From the NCBI RefSeq assembly GCF_002994745.2, contig NC_037089.1, positions 22,429,641-22,493,640 on the forward strand: a DNA stretch of 64,000 bases, read 5' to 3'. Positions 22,855 to 33,649 of the stretch are shown one piece after another. This DNA comes from Rosa chinensis. Its lineage: Eukaryota > Streptophyta > Magnoliopsida > Rosales > Rosaceae. Position 1 is the stretch's first letter, and each line of letters opens with the position of its first letter. The notes beneath the pieces were generated by a model. The model saw only the letters and a list, made by a program, of their open reading frames with translations, searched no databases and had not been told where the DNA came from. Both the position numbers and the translations under genes were made by a program.

Positions 22855-24668
22855 GTGAATGAAGAATCAAAGGACCGGCAAGAAGTCCTTAAACAAAGCC
22901 CTAATTGGAGGTAGCCAAGCTCATAATACAAGTGAAGGAGGAGGAAAACCCTTGGAACCATTCTTGAAGAAATGACACCATTAAATTTTAGCTTGGAAGG
23001 CAAGGGCTTAAAGCCTTGCATGTTGGCGATTGTTGGTGAATTGAATGAACTTCATGGTCTACAAGGGGGAGCATTCCTAAATCTTTTTCTTGCTTTATGT
23101 TCTTCACTGTGTTTAAATTCCGGTCACTTCTTTGTTTTTGTGATAGTTTGCATGCTCCTTCTTACCATGCTTGACTCTTTCATTGCAAAACTTTCAAGAA
23201 AACACTTTTTTACATTGAGGATAATGTTAAGTTCAAGTGTGGGGGGAAGGTCTAGTTTAAATTCAATAAATTCAAATTGTTAAAAAAACAAAAAAAAAAA
23301 TTTCTTTTAGTTGCTTCTAGTTATTGTGTGTTTTGTTTGTGTTTAGTTCCTTCTAACTCCTATGATGAAACTTGAACTTGATTTGTAAAGAGCTAGAAAG
23401 CATGTCTATGTCTTGCGAATTCAATTTTTCAAATAAAGGTTATGGGACTTATGCTTAACTTCATTGGTACATTTGATTGTCAAGTTGATGCATTGAGATA
23501 TGGTTGGCATGATAAGATTTGTGAGAACTATTTGCACCACAAATGTGAGTTTTGAACCTAATGAAAGTGCATCCAATAGCTCTTAGCACTTTATTCTTCA
23601 TGTGTGATCAATCTTTTGTGAATTGTATCTCTAGAACTTGCTTTATATCTCTCAAAACTTTTGTCAAGCATAAATACATCGCGGAAATGATTGAGACAAT
23701 AGGAATTCCACCATGGCCAAACAAGCTCTTGTCCTAAAGAGATGAATATCCTTAGGTAGCCCATTTGTGCCTTTTGTTAGCTGTTCATTTCTTTGCACCA
23801 CAAATGTCTTACCTTCTAGCTTAAACACTAGCCTTACCCTTTCCAAGTTTTCTTAGTGAGCAATGTGAGATTGTGTATGTCAAGATGCTTCAAGAAACAA
23901 AGTTTGGGGGTACTTGAAAAGAAATAAGTGTGGGGGAGTATTATGTTTGTTGTGCAATTGTAATTTGTCTTTACATTTCAAGAAAGGTAAGAAAGAAAGT
24001 CAAAAAAAAAAAAAAAAAAGGAAAAGAAGAAAGAAAGAAAGAAAGAAAGAAAATCCAAAAGAAAGTTTCTCTAGTTGATCAATAAATAGTTTTTAGTTTA
24101 AATTTTGGGGGAATGGTTAAGAGAGTGAATCATATGAAGCATCTTAAGGTCTTAAGTTCGTAAAATCTCAATAAGGGAGTTGCTTGCTAAGTTTCTCAGA
24201 ATTTGTGATTTCCTATCCACTTCATTTCTCTAACCCCTTGCCCTAAGCCTCATTACAACCTAATAAAAGTCCTTTTTGATCCAAGGTGGTTTGTGCATGA
24301 CCCGTGGAGATGAGATTGAAAAGCAAGCATATGGCGGCATTTGCATGAGATTGTTTGAGTGATAGTGTAGCTAACCTTTAAACACTTGTGTGAAAATTAG
24401 AGTGAAAATCTAGTGAGTTTATGGTTAGCACGGTTTTGTTGTGCAAGCTTGGTTTTGGTGCATCAAAGTGACAATCATGGCACGCATGACATACATTCTA
24501 CTCTAGCATTTGTCCCATAGCTTCATAAACTTTTGAGACATGACTTGATTTTCTTGCCTTGAGCAAATTGTGTTCTTTGAGGATAATGTTGGAAGGATTA
24601 GGTTGTGTTAGTTTTGTTATGTTTCGGATTTGGGTTAATGCTTTTGCTTGAGGACAAGCAATATTCAA
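22855..24668 (+). other. 3' non-coding region of the gag-protease element with repeated polypurine-like tracts
   Basis: No frame longer than about 100 codons and no pol motif. Five G-rich tracts resemble the element's own polypurine tract: 23235-23250, 23901-23916, 23926-23940, 24101-24116 and the terminal one at 24669-24681. There is also poly-A/GAAA-rich sequence at 24000-24055. Confidence 0.7.
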
Positions 24669-24681
24669 GTTTGGGGGTATT
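24669..24681 (+). other. Polypurine tract before the 3' LTR
   Basis: AGTTTGGGGGTAT directly precedes the TG of the 3' LTR, the position of the plus-strand primer in LTR retrotransposons. The run of five Gs is characteristic of Athila/Tat elements. Confidence 0.75.
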
Positions 24682-26363
24682 TGTTGAGTCACAAATTACT
24701 TATGCAATTGTGCCCCATAATTATGAAAATTGATTTGTCTTCCACTCCATTTTACCCTTTTTAATCAATTTCCTTTTATTTGTAGGAAACCTTGCATTGA
24801 GAATAAAATGACCATTTGAGGCTTGAAATGTGGAGATTTGAAGCTAGGAGAAGAAGACACGGAGATTGGAAGAAAATTGCAAATCGACTTTTCCGGCGAC
24901 TTTTCCTGCAAACTTTTCCGGCGAGCCGCCACTCATGGAGGGTCTTTTCTCCAGCAAAGGAGGACCATGGTTGTGAAAATATCCCATCACTTGAAATTCA
25001 AATATCTCCCTACACCTTGTCCTTTTGTCACCTTGTCTATTTGGGACCATTTGGGGGACAAGGTGTAAGAGCATCTCTTGCACACTTTGGGACCAAGGAG
25101 GACACACATAGCTGATCAAGGAGAGGCCAAAGGGGATTTATTCAGAATTCTTGACTCCATTAAATCATCTTCATCCTATCCAAGATCCATTTTTCTCTCT
25201 AGAGAAGAGACCACCATCTCCACCACAAAAACCACCATCTCCACCTCTAAAACCTCCATTTCCACCACTACATCCTCCATTTCCTTCACCACCCAACACC
25301 ACAACTCATCTTAGAGATCCCAAATTTCACTATTCTCACCAATATCAAGAGCTTGGAGCAAGGAGAAGGAGGTGACTACCACCACATCATGTTCTTGGAG
25401 ACCCATCTCCACCACCTTTTCCGGCATCATCAATAGTCACTCTTTACTCCCTATCTCTTTATGTATTTGATGTTTAATAGAATGTTGAAGCTTGTGTATC
25501 TAGCTATGTGTGAGTAGTGAACTAGTTGGGGCTAGGGTTGAAAGCTCTAGCCAAACTTGCTTGGATTGATGCTTTTGTTTATAAATTAATGCAAATTCAT
25601 GTTGTCATTCTCACATGCTAAGTCAATAGTTCAATGCATTACTTAGACCTAATCAATTTGAGTTATGTGTTTGCCATGACATGAAGTTTTTCCTAGAGAT
25701 TGATTACCTTTAGGCGAAAAGGGAGCATGAAAGCACACCATGTGTGCATGTGAGGGTAGTGAGCTAAAATCACCTAGAGATAGGATTGGTTTGCTTGCTT
25801 GGTTACCTAAACTCTAAGCTTTATGCATTTAGGGGTAAAGGATTGAGACCTATCCGGTAATTGAATTTGTCTCTAGGTAGTTAGCTCTAGACTTATCCGG
25901 TTAGAGTTAATAAAATGAAAGGGGTTTAAGCCTTAGTAGTCCTATCCGGATGCTAAGAGGGTAGTTGGACAATTAGCTTTGCATCATTCATATTCAATTG
26001 CTTTAATGCTTGCAAGGGAGGCAAAAGGTGAAACCCGATGCCCTAACTCCCATCCATTTGATAACAACTTGTTTTGTTTAGCTTAGTTTATATTACTTGC
26101 TTTCATTGTTTCAATTTGAATAGAAACCAATCTCAAAATCAAAATCAAATCTCTACACACCATCTTGCACATACTCACCATGAACTTTGGTTCACTTGTG
26201 AGCCTTTGTTTGTGATTGTATATTTGCATATTCTTCTAGTTTTTCCTTAGGTTTTCCCTAGCTAGGAAAGGATTTACCAATCCTCGTGGGTTCGACATCC
26301 TTACTTAATCCCCTATTCTATAACTTGTACCTCTTGCACTTGAGGGTGGCTTTAATGCTAACA
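24682..26363 (+). repeat. 3' LTR of the gag-protease element (1682 bp)
   Basis: It runs TGTTGAGTCAC to GCTAACA and is nearly identical to 17880-19574. It is followed by TSD TGGAT, after which the interrupted solo LTR resumes. Confidence 0.93.
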
Positions 26364-27342
26364 TGGATCCTCACGGATCGAAACTAAGACGATCAAAAAC
26401 AGTAAAATTCCTAACAAATTCATACAGTCTCCAAAAATTAGGTATTATATATCAAAACGATCGTATTGATGAGTACAAGATATATAAAACTAGAAACTGC
26501 CCTTGACATGACCAAAAAGCCGCTAGGTGCCGCCAGATCAACTTCAAAATTGGGCCACAATTCCTCAAAAAGAAAGAGGGCGAAATTGCCCAAAATCACC
26601 CAAAACCGTTCAAATCCGAAATTTATCTTCCTCGGGTTGAATTGAGATGTGAAACTTGATGAGTTTGTAGAGCATGGCAAGACGAACAAAGCCCAGTTGG
26701 TCTCCCTTCCTAATTTTGCCGGAGTTGGCCAGAATTGTGAGTTCCAAGATGGTCAACAATGGCAGCGCTACTGCCACTTCTCAGCATTGCTGCGCCATAC
26801 ATGGGCCGACCCAGGCGGTGAAACTTCATAGAGTTGTAGATGGGAGTGAGGTGAAGAGAATGGGATAAGCGACTCGTCGATTGGTGGCCGGAGCTGAGGG
26901 ATATCGCCGCCACAAGTCGGGCGGGCGAAATAGGGGCGAAATGGGGTCGGGCTAGAAGAGAGATAAGGAGTTTCCAGATTTGCAAACTTGGATTTTCTTA
27001 TATTATTTTTGGATTTTTCCTATATATCCTAAAATGTGAACTTTTTCCGAAGGCCATAACTTCTTCATACGAAATCTGATTTTCGCGTTCCACATATGCA
27101 TGAATTTGTATCAACGCGCTTTACGACTTTCGTGAAGTCACAGAATCCTGACGCATAAAAAGTCAACCTTGAGATGAAGCATTTCAAACGAATAATTGTC
27201 TGAAATACTTACACCTCAACCTCGAACTACGCACTTGTACCAACAATCACAGAATAATTTCTAGAAAATCCTCGAAAACAAATAATGAATTTCTGTGGTA
27301 TTACATTATATCTAAGAGAATGTGATATTGTTAGCTATAAAC

Positions 27343-27473
27343 GAAGTGGTGTTAGCTAACGCAGTGATTAGAGTACCCACTACCTAAAATCGAGGTCATG
27401 GGTTCGAGTCACCATGTGAGTAGGAGTGAAATCCTTTTATTCTCTTTTAAACATAAAAAAAAAAAAAAAAAGA
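27343..27473 (+). mobile_element. tRNA-derived SINE
   Basis: About 130 bp with a pol III A-box-like segment (TAGCTAACGCAGTGATTA, 27353-27370) and a B box (GGTTCGAGTCACC, 27401-27413), followed by a T-rich stretch and a poly-A tail. It is flanked by an exact 10-bp duplication AGCTATAAAC (27333-27342 and 27474-27483). Structure, tail and TSD together make it a SINE rather than a tRNA gene. Confidence 0.9.
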
Positions 27474-27483
27474 AGCTATAAAC

Positions 27484-28006
27484 TATATATATATATATTT
27501 TTTTTACCTCTCTAACCTTCAAATCTTCAATGACTAAAAAATTATGGATAACATTTTAAACATTAGGGACTACAATGTCAAAATAAAAGAAAAAATTAAA
27601 AAATTTATCTCAAACTGCTCACTCACATAAGTATAAGTGTATAACCACCCACAACTCCTACACACCTGATGTGTGTAGGCAATTTCTAATATATATAAAG
27701 CCTACCATGAGCATTTAACACATAAACACATATCTGAGACAATAATATGTACAATTTGATAGATTGCAAGACATGATATCTTAAATTGTGACTGTGGAGG
27801 AAACCTAATGGTAAGACATGATTATCATATGTCAAACTTTGTGCTATATGTGAGTTGATGACTTGTGAAAAATGGTCCGACTCATGGCCAACTTGTCTCC
27901 ATCCATGAACTTCCCTGATTTGGACATTCAGACACCAAGGGAAAAGATTTAATGTGAAGATAGTTATTTTCCCAACCAAAAAAAAAAATTGAAGATAGTC
28001 ATTTGA
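27484..28006. other. Intergenic AT-rich sequence
   Basis: Contains an AT microsatellite (27486-27500) and short A/T runs. No exon, domain or RNA gene recognised. Confidence 0.5.
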
Positions 28007-28015
28007 TTCTCAATA

Positions 28016-29067
28016 GAGAGTTTCTATTCATATCTCCAAAATTGGTATTTGGACCTCTTCACTTAATAGACCTCCAATTTACTTTTAAAAATAACTAATT
28101 TGCTATCTACACCTCCCTAATTTTCCCACAATGGCCATCGTCCAAAAAAAAAAAAAAAATTATCCATACCTCTAAAAATCAGTAGTTGGACCTCCTTCAA
28201 TTTTTTGAATATTTCACAATTCTCTTTTGTCTTAATACAATTAAGCTAAACCAAAAAAAGAAAAAACACCTCCAATTGGTAGTCGTATCTCTCTCTTGGC
28301 TGCTTTTTTATCTCTCTTTTTGGTTGAATTAATGAAATACAATGACTCTTTCCCCCCTGTCAAATCTTCTTTCCACCATCATTCTTGCTAACAATTTCAC
28401 AATTTTTTGCTTCCTTATTTTCTATCAATTTCATAACTGGAACTCTTTTTTCATAAGAAACTTATTTCCATTAATTGATGGGTGATCGACAACAATATAA
28501 ATAACGTTTGCCGATGTATATTTTAGGATTTACGTTGGAGGAGAAAGTTTTCTCCAATTAAAGACTACTATATTGTACGTAGATGTAAGAAAAAAAAATT
28601 TTCCTTTCCCTCTTTTGTGTCTTCTATTGTAATTTGATATGAGTTGACAAAGTCAACTATTATTTGAAAAATGAGGGAGGTCCAAATGACAAATTTGGAG
28701 GTATAAGAGTATCTTTAGTAGACTCTCTATTTTGGCTCTTTAGCTATTTTGGAGAGCATGTTTAGCTTTTTATCTATTTTAGCAGCTGCACCAGATTCCT
28801 AAGTGACTCTCCATTATAACTTTTAGCTATCTCGCTCCTAAGTTTAGAGAGCGAGATGTGGTTCTCTATAATTTAAAACATTCATTTTGAGTTATTTTAT
28901 ACAAATTATAAATACATTTAAACTATTTAATCTTCATTTAAAAAGTAATATAAATTTAAAATTAGTTAAAATAGAGAGCATTGATACAAACGTATTTATA
29001 AAGTGGCTAGCTAAAATTTCACTCAAAAATAGATAGCATTGCTAAAGATGCTCTAATAGAAGCTCCC
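28016..29067. mobile_element. MULE-type MITE interrupted by a second MITE
   Basis: A 9-bp duplication TTCTCAATA flanks it (28007-28015 and 29068-29076). The inverted termini are GAGAGTTTCTATTCATATC and, complemented from the right, GGGAGCTTCTATTATACCTC, continuing through ATTTGGACCTC. Without the nested element it is about 700 bp. A 9-bp TSD indicates Mutator-like. No coding capacity. Confidence 0.85.
28707..29053. mobile_element. Harbinger/Tourist-like MITE nested in the MULE MITE
   Basis: The termini GAGTATCTTTAG and, complemented, GAGCATCTTTAGC are flanked by TAA (28704-28706 and 29054-29056), the TWA-type TSD of PIF/Harbinger elements. It is 347 bp, AT-rich and non-coding. It interrupts the right arm of the surrounding MITE just inside its end. 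Confidence 0.78.
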
Positions 29068-29076
29068 TTCTCAATA

Positions 29077-30299
29077 ATGTTTAATCAATCATAAACATAA
29101 AAGAGTTTTGTTTAGATCTATAAATGGGGAATTAAGAAAGTTTTACAACAAATTAATTTTTATCTAAGTATGTACATTAAAATTTACGAAATACCTTTAT
29201 AAATATGTTACTTTATGTTTATAAATTTGTTACTACCTTTTGCGAAATTGAAATGTCAAGTTACATTGTATTTCACTCCAACTTTCAAAAACAATACACA
29301 AGCGGAAAAGGAAGCTGTCGTTTTGGGTATGGCAATCAACAAAAGAAGACTTCATCACTAGGTACAAAGGGTTGTGAGATGAGAACTTCATGCATACCGA
29401 ATGTTTTCCTATTTTGTGATATGTGTATTTTCAAATAAATAGAGATAGGAAAGAAAAAAGAAAAAAGAAAAAACGCGAGTTTAAGAACCAATGAGGGTTT
29501 AGGTTCAAACAGCTGGCAATGAATCGCGGTTTTAATAATGACTTCGTTTCTTGGGTTTAGATTCAACACAGGAAAATAGATCTAGATCCAATCCCATGCC
29601 ATTTTTTAGTATCTTTGTGTAGGAGTACGTGTCCTCGTTTGCAGAACATTATTGTATTCTATATGTATAATCAATTGTAGATGATAATGTTGTTTAAGGA
29701 TTTCCTTGGAGCGATGCTCGTACTTCAAAAATCCAATCACGCCTGATGTAGTCGTCTTACCCTGTTTGACCATATACCAGCTATATATCTGGTATATATC
29801 TTGCAAAAGGGAAAATAGCTGTATGCAAAAGTCTATCCATGACTAGCTAAAAACAGAAGGTAAAATCTTGATAGAAAGAGGGACTCGTAACATTGCAGAA
29901 GTACATGATATAGTCTAACCATTACACAAGGTACAGAAAATACAAGACTGCAAACACTACATTTCCCGCACTCCCACACTCATTTATATGTTCAGCATCA
30001 CATTAATGCAAAATAAAAAATCTTCTCTTTCTCTGATTAATGCATTTATCTCTTCCATTAAATGATGCGAAATGCTTTTTTTTTTTTTTTTTATAGAATA
30101 AAGTGATGCGAAATGCTGTCTTAAATAAAAATACAAAAATATAATCTCACATACAAGATCATAATCTAAAGCGAAAGAAACATCGAAATTTCAAACACTC
30201 ATGTATCAGCGATGATAACCATTATATATATATTTTTTTTGTAAGCATGCGATTGGGCTTTAACCATGCAGTTCGCCCCAGCCGTCCCTTTACAAAGAA
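29077..30299. other. Region downstream of the UGT gene, no gene recognised
   Basis: AT-rich, with short random frames only. It includes poly-A/T runs and, being 3' of the minus-strand UGT gene, presumably its 3' UTR and terminator next to 30300. I could not assign a polyadenylation site with confidence. Confidence 0.5.
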
Positions 30300-31715
30300 T
30301 TAACGACATCCTTTGTGAGTTGTGAGGTACTCCAAAAACTTGTCCACGTACATATTTTGCCTCTTCCTGTCTCCAAACAACGCCTTCAACTCCTTGGCCT
30401 TCTCCCTATAAACCCTACCCTCCTCCTTCTCTATCACCATCCTCAGCGACTCCGCCACCGCCTCACTAGTAAACAATCCGTCTTGCTCGTCCCTCGGCAA
30501 CTCATACCCGACCTTCTTCTCCCCGAAATACCTCGCATTCAGTCCTTGGTCATTCGACATAGGCAACAACACCAGCGGTCTTCCAAATGTTAATGCCTCC
30601 ACCACCGAACTCCAACCCGAGTGACTCAGAAACACACCCAACGAGTCGTGCGCCAGTATCTTCAGCTGTGGGACCCAACTCCTGCACACCACTGCTCGCC
30701 CTTCATTTCTCTCCTCAAAACCCTCCGGCAACTTTACCGCATCCTTGCCATGTTTGGTTCTCAGCACCCAAAAGAAGGGCAAACCGGACTTCTCCAAACC
30801 TAGGGCTATTTCCGTCACTTCCTCTTGACTCGGCATCGCTTCCGTTCCGAATGCAACATACACCACCCTGTTTTTGCTCTGCCGGTCTAACCAGTCCTTT
30901 ATTGACCACCACGTATCATTCTCCTCGTTGTTAGCCGTAGTCGAGAGTAGACCAACAGGTACGACCGGTTTTCCATGTACAACTCCTAGAAGGTTCAACC
31001 ATTCCGGCTCGAACTCGGCACAGCTCCTCACAGCAATGACGTCACAGCCTCGCGCCGTCTCCATGAACCGATAAATGTCCGAAACGTTGGCTTCGTCTCC
31101 GGTTATTCGTTTATAGAGCCGAAGCACCTCGAACAGCCGAAATGCCACGGTGGCTGGAAAAGGGACCCATTTGGGAGAGACAGTGTAATCATCCGGTAAC
31201 TTGCGATCGTCACTAGGTACTTCCGACGAGGTGGACCCTAAGAAAACGGCGCAGGCAGCGAGAAAAATACTGAAGAAGGCAGTAGGGATTCCGAGATTTC
31301 GGGTTATCTCCGGTAGCCAGTAAGGGGCGAAATCGTAGAGAAGCCAATCCGGGTTTGAAGATTTGAGGAATTGGGTAATCGGTTCCTTGAAAGAATCATA
31401 GGCTATCTTAAGATGCGCGACCTGGTCTTCGGGTAAGTCGGAGGTGGCCTCGGCGCCTTCTGGAAGGTTCGGATTCTCGGGCAGTGGAAGCTTCACGAAG
31501 GTGATTAGGGTGGAGAGTTTAGGCGGGAGTGCTGGGAGGCGGTCGATATTTCTTGGGGTGGAGATGAATGAGATTTGGTGGCCTTTTCCGGCGATCAGCT
31601 TGGCGAGTTCGAGGTATGGGATCATATGACCAAAGGCTAGCCATGGAAACATGGCAATATGAAGATTATTGTCTTTGTTGCTGGGCATGGTTGGGTGGAC
31701 CGTGACGGACTCCAT
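30300..31715 (-). CDS. Family-1 UDP-glycosyltransferase, UGT91/rhamnosyltransferase-like
   Basis: An intact single-exon frame of 471 residues, the usual length for plant UGTs. The N-terminal Rossmann-like acceptor domain has the catalytic His in FGHMIPYLELAKL (H30) and its probable Asp partner at D128 (LLYDFAPYW). The C-terminal donor domain carries the 44-residue PSPG box from W347 (WVPQLKIL) through HSGWSS to DQ (Q390). It has Ser where many UGTs have the Asn of GWNS, as often in the UGT91 group. The overall sequence resembles the strawberry-type putative UDP-rhamnose:rhamnosyltransferases. The expected activity is transfer of a sugar (rhamnose, or glucose/xylose) from a UDP-sugar to a glycosylated small molecule such as a flavonoid glycoside or a terpenoid, in the cytosol. 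The actual donor and acceptor cannot be read from sequence. The start is the first ATG in frame. It is the only intact host gene in the window and is flanked by transposons on both sides. Confidence 0.95.
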   Translation of the reverse strand: MESVTVHPTMPSNKDNNLHIAMFPWLAFGHMIPYLELAKLIAGKGHQISFISTPRNIDRLPALPPKLSTLITFVKLPLPENPNLPEGAEATSDLPEDQVAHLKIAYDSFKEPITQFLKSSNPDWLLYDFAPYWLPEITRNLGIPTAFFSIFLAACAVFLGSTSSEVPSDDRKLPDDYTVSPKWVPFPATVAFRLFEVLRLYKRITGDEANVSDIYRFMETARGCDVIAVRSCAEFEPEWLNLLGVVHGKPVVPVGLLSTTANNEENDTWWSIKDWLDRQSKNRVVYVAFGTEAMPSQEEVTEIALGLEKSGLPFFWVLRTKHGKDAVKLPEGFEERNEGRAVVCRSWVPQLKILAHDSLGVFLSHSGWSSVVEALTFGRPLVLLPMSNDQGLNARYFGEKKVGYELPRDEQDGLFTSEAVAESLRMVIEKEEGRVYREKAKELKALFGDRKRQNMYVDKFLEYLTTHKGCR

Positions 31716-31773
31716 GATTTTCTTCTTTTAGACTTTCTTATCCTGGTGAAGTTAACCAGTTACATAGCTTGAA

Positions 31774-31780
31774 TTAAATA
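31774..31780 (-). promoter_or_regulatory. Possible TATA box of the UGT gene
   Basis: TATTTAA on the minus strand lies about 60 bases before the start codon. Sequence context and spacing suit a short 5' UTR, but AT-rich matches are common here. Confidence 0.3.
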
Positions 31781-31783
31781 GAG

Positions 31784-33187
31784 GTACTGGTAGTTTTTTT
31801 AATAGATTGCCATCCCTTATAATCTTTCGAAATCTTTATATTTTAAGCTCTGGTTAATTAAATATAAGACGGAAGTGACACCAGAGCTGACTCGATGATC
31901 GATGTTGTAGGTGATTTCTTCGTTGTTTCCAGATACACAAGATCTGCAGTCTAGAATAATGTGGTTAAACCCTGAACCCTACTTCCGTAAGAAAGAGGAA
32001 GCCCCTAAATTTTGGAGTTCAAATAATGAATAAATCACTTGAGGGAAGAAATTAAAGCTAATAACTATAGGCTGCTCAATGAATATAGAGGTGAAAATTA
32101 CATTTGATGTCAATTTTGTGGTTTTAGAATGTTTGAAAATAGTTAATTTGGATCCGATAACAAAATATGTGAGGGTAAATTTGTCCTTCAAATGTAAAGC
32201 ATCCCAACAGACCGTTCTTCAACAAAGTTCGGCAACATCTGTCAACAACGGAAAATTATAATATGGTCCAGGATCATGGTACATGTAGTGGTCCGAGTTG
32301 ATGTAATTGGCTCATATGATTTGTACTTATTTCTATTTGGTCTTTTAATTAAATTTTCTTTTTTCACTTTCCTGCAAAGTTCCACCAAATTCAAGTGACA
32401 TTATTGACTCGAATCACTACGTGATAATGCCACATGCTAGTCCAGAACTATAGAATAATTCCCTCCCATCAAAGCTCATGGATTTCAAAACCATTTCGGA
32501 AAGTTAGGCTTCATTCTCCTAATGGAGCTTAGATGTTTTTGGTTTTTGGGTTTTGAGTTTCTAATTTGGCTTCGGGTGCAATTCCATATGGGCAGAAGAC
32601 GATCCTACATCTCCATGATGATCAAATCTTTCATCATCATATCCTTGCGTTCTAACTTCTAAGTCAATTTGAAGACCTAAGTAAACCGACTGCATTTGAT
32701 TCACGATATTTTTCACCAAGTAAAACCACAGTTGAGCAAAACCAATTTCAATTCCCTCTAAAATAAAATTACCCGCCCAATGTTCTGATTCAAAAATGCG
32801 AAAAATAGTTAAAACCCAAAACAAGAAGATACAAAATCTTCTTGTACAACTCGAATAGTCCCTCATTGCCACCATATCAATAAGGGATGCGCGAGGAGAG
32901 ATAAATGTCAATGGGCTTATAACATAGTATTCACATAGTTTACGAAAATATAATAGTTAACCCATAATTGAATTCTGTGGGCATGAGATATATGTTCTGA
33001 TATCATGACAAAACATCCAAAACTAATTAGTAACAGGTAAAGAAACCCAAATTCATATAAGCTCTATTGTAAAGTTGTTTTTCTTTGATATGAGATTTAT
33101 TTCACCTTTGTTACTAACGCACCCCAAATTCGATATTGTAGTGGTCAAGTTAGAAGGAATATTTGTGACAATACAAAATGTATGGAT
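31784..33187. other. Promoter-side intergenic region of the UGT gene
   Basis: AT-rich, with no clear repeat boundaries. A minus-strand frame at 32561-32911 (116 codons) has a hydrophobic segment (about residues 25-40) and a charged tail, but no domain I recognise and no splice context. It could be a fragment of a decayed gene or chance. Confidence 0.4.
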
Positions 33188-33192
33188 GTATG

Positions 33193-33350
33193 TGAAAGAG
33201 TTATGTGAAAAATGAGAAAAGCAGAAGAATAGAGACCAAGCTGGAAAACGAAATGAATTCCAGGGCTACAAGATTGTATTGATAGATTGTTGAGTACAGG
33301 TATTTATACTATAGCAATTGAGTTGGAACATTACAATTTTACCCTTAACA
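33193..33350 (-). repeat. 3' LTR, copia-like copy 1
   Basis: 158 bp, TGAAAGAGTT to CCCTTAACA on the plus strand. It matches 36441-36598 with very few differences. Confidence 0.9.
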
Positions 33351-33649
33351 CCCTCCCTCAAGCTGATGGGAGAGCGGCTACCATCAGATTGCATTAGAAA
33401 ATAGCTACAGACTTCAGCAACACAGTAACCTGTAATATTGGTTTCAACCAGGGTCAATGAGTGGCAATGATTAGCATGGCTTTGGAGGATAAGAGGCCTG
33501 CCTACAATGTAGTCCAGATTTTTCTGAAGTAGATAAGAGTCGCCAAGTGCCTTGTGTTGGAAAAGCTTTAATTTCCTTGAGCAATTCTCAATGCCATTCG
33601 GAAAGATCAGAGGAAACTAGAGTTGCATTGTCAATATGCAAGGGAAGAC

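Larger units (their letters stand above)
17880..26363 (+). mobile_element. Complete gag-protease-only LTR retrotransposon (TR-GAG-like, Athila-type gag)
   Basis: LTRs at 17880-19574 and 24682-26363 are flanked by identical TGGAT (17875-17879 and 26364-26368). A tRNA-Asp-type PBS follows the 5' LTR and a G-rich polypurine tract precedes the 3' LTR. The 5.1 kb interior has one long intact frame (gag plus retropepsin, 974 codons) and then 1.8 kb without coding sequence. RT, RNase H and integrase are absent. The LTRs differ by one 13-bp unit and a handful of substitutions, so the insertion is recent. Gag-bearing but pol-less elements are described in plants as TR-GAG. This one also retains protease. 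It would depend on an autonomous relative. Confidence 0.93.
13205..27305 (-). mobile_element. Solo LTR of a gypsy-like element, interrupted by two insertions
   Basis: In minus orientation it starts TGTAATACCACAGAAATTC (27305) and ends GGTGTGACA (13205), flanked by identical TTATA (13200-13204 and 27306-27310). Removing the nested insertions leaves about 2.6 kb in three blocks: 26369-27305, 17384-17879 and 13205-14374. The outer blocks resemble the LTR of the gypsy-like element at 43130-51753. Shared features are the GTTGACTTTT and CACGAAAGT start region, the GAAGAAGTTATGG stretch and the ACCGGGTT/AACCCGGT hairpin region. No internal sequence or PBS remains, so LTR-LTR recombination before the nested insertions is the simplest explanation. 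Confidence 0.85.

Noticed and set aside
27353..27413. tRNA gene
   Set aside because: A and B boxes are present, but no full cloverleaf is evident, and poly-A plus a 10-bp TSD identify a SINE.
32561..32911. 116-codon minus-strand gene upstream of the UGT
   Set aside because: No recognised domain, no splice or promoter context; kept only as a note in the intergenic entry.
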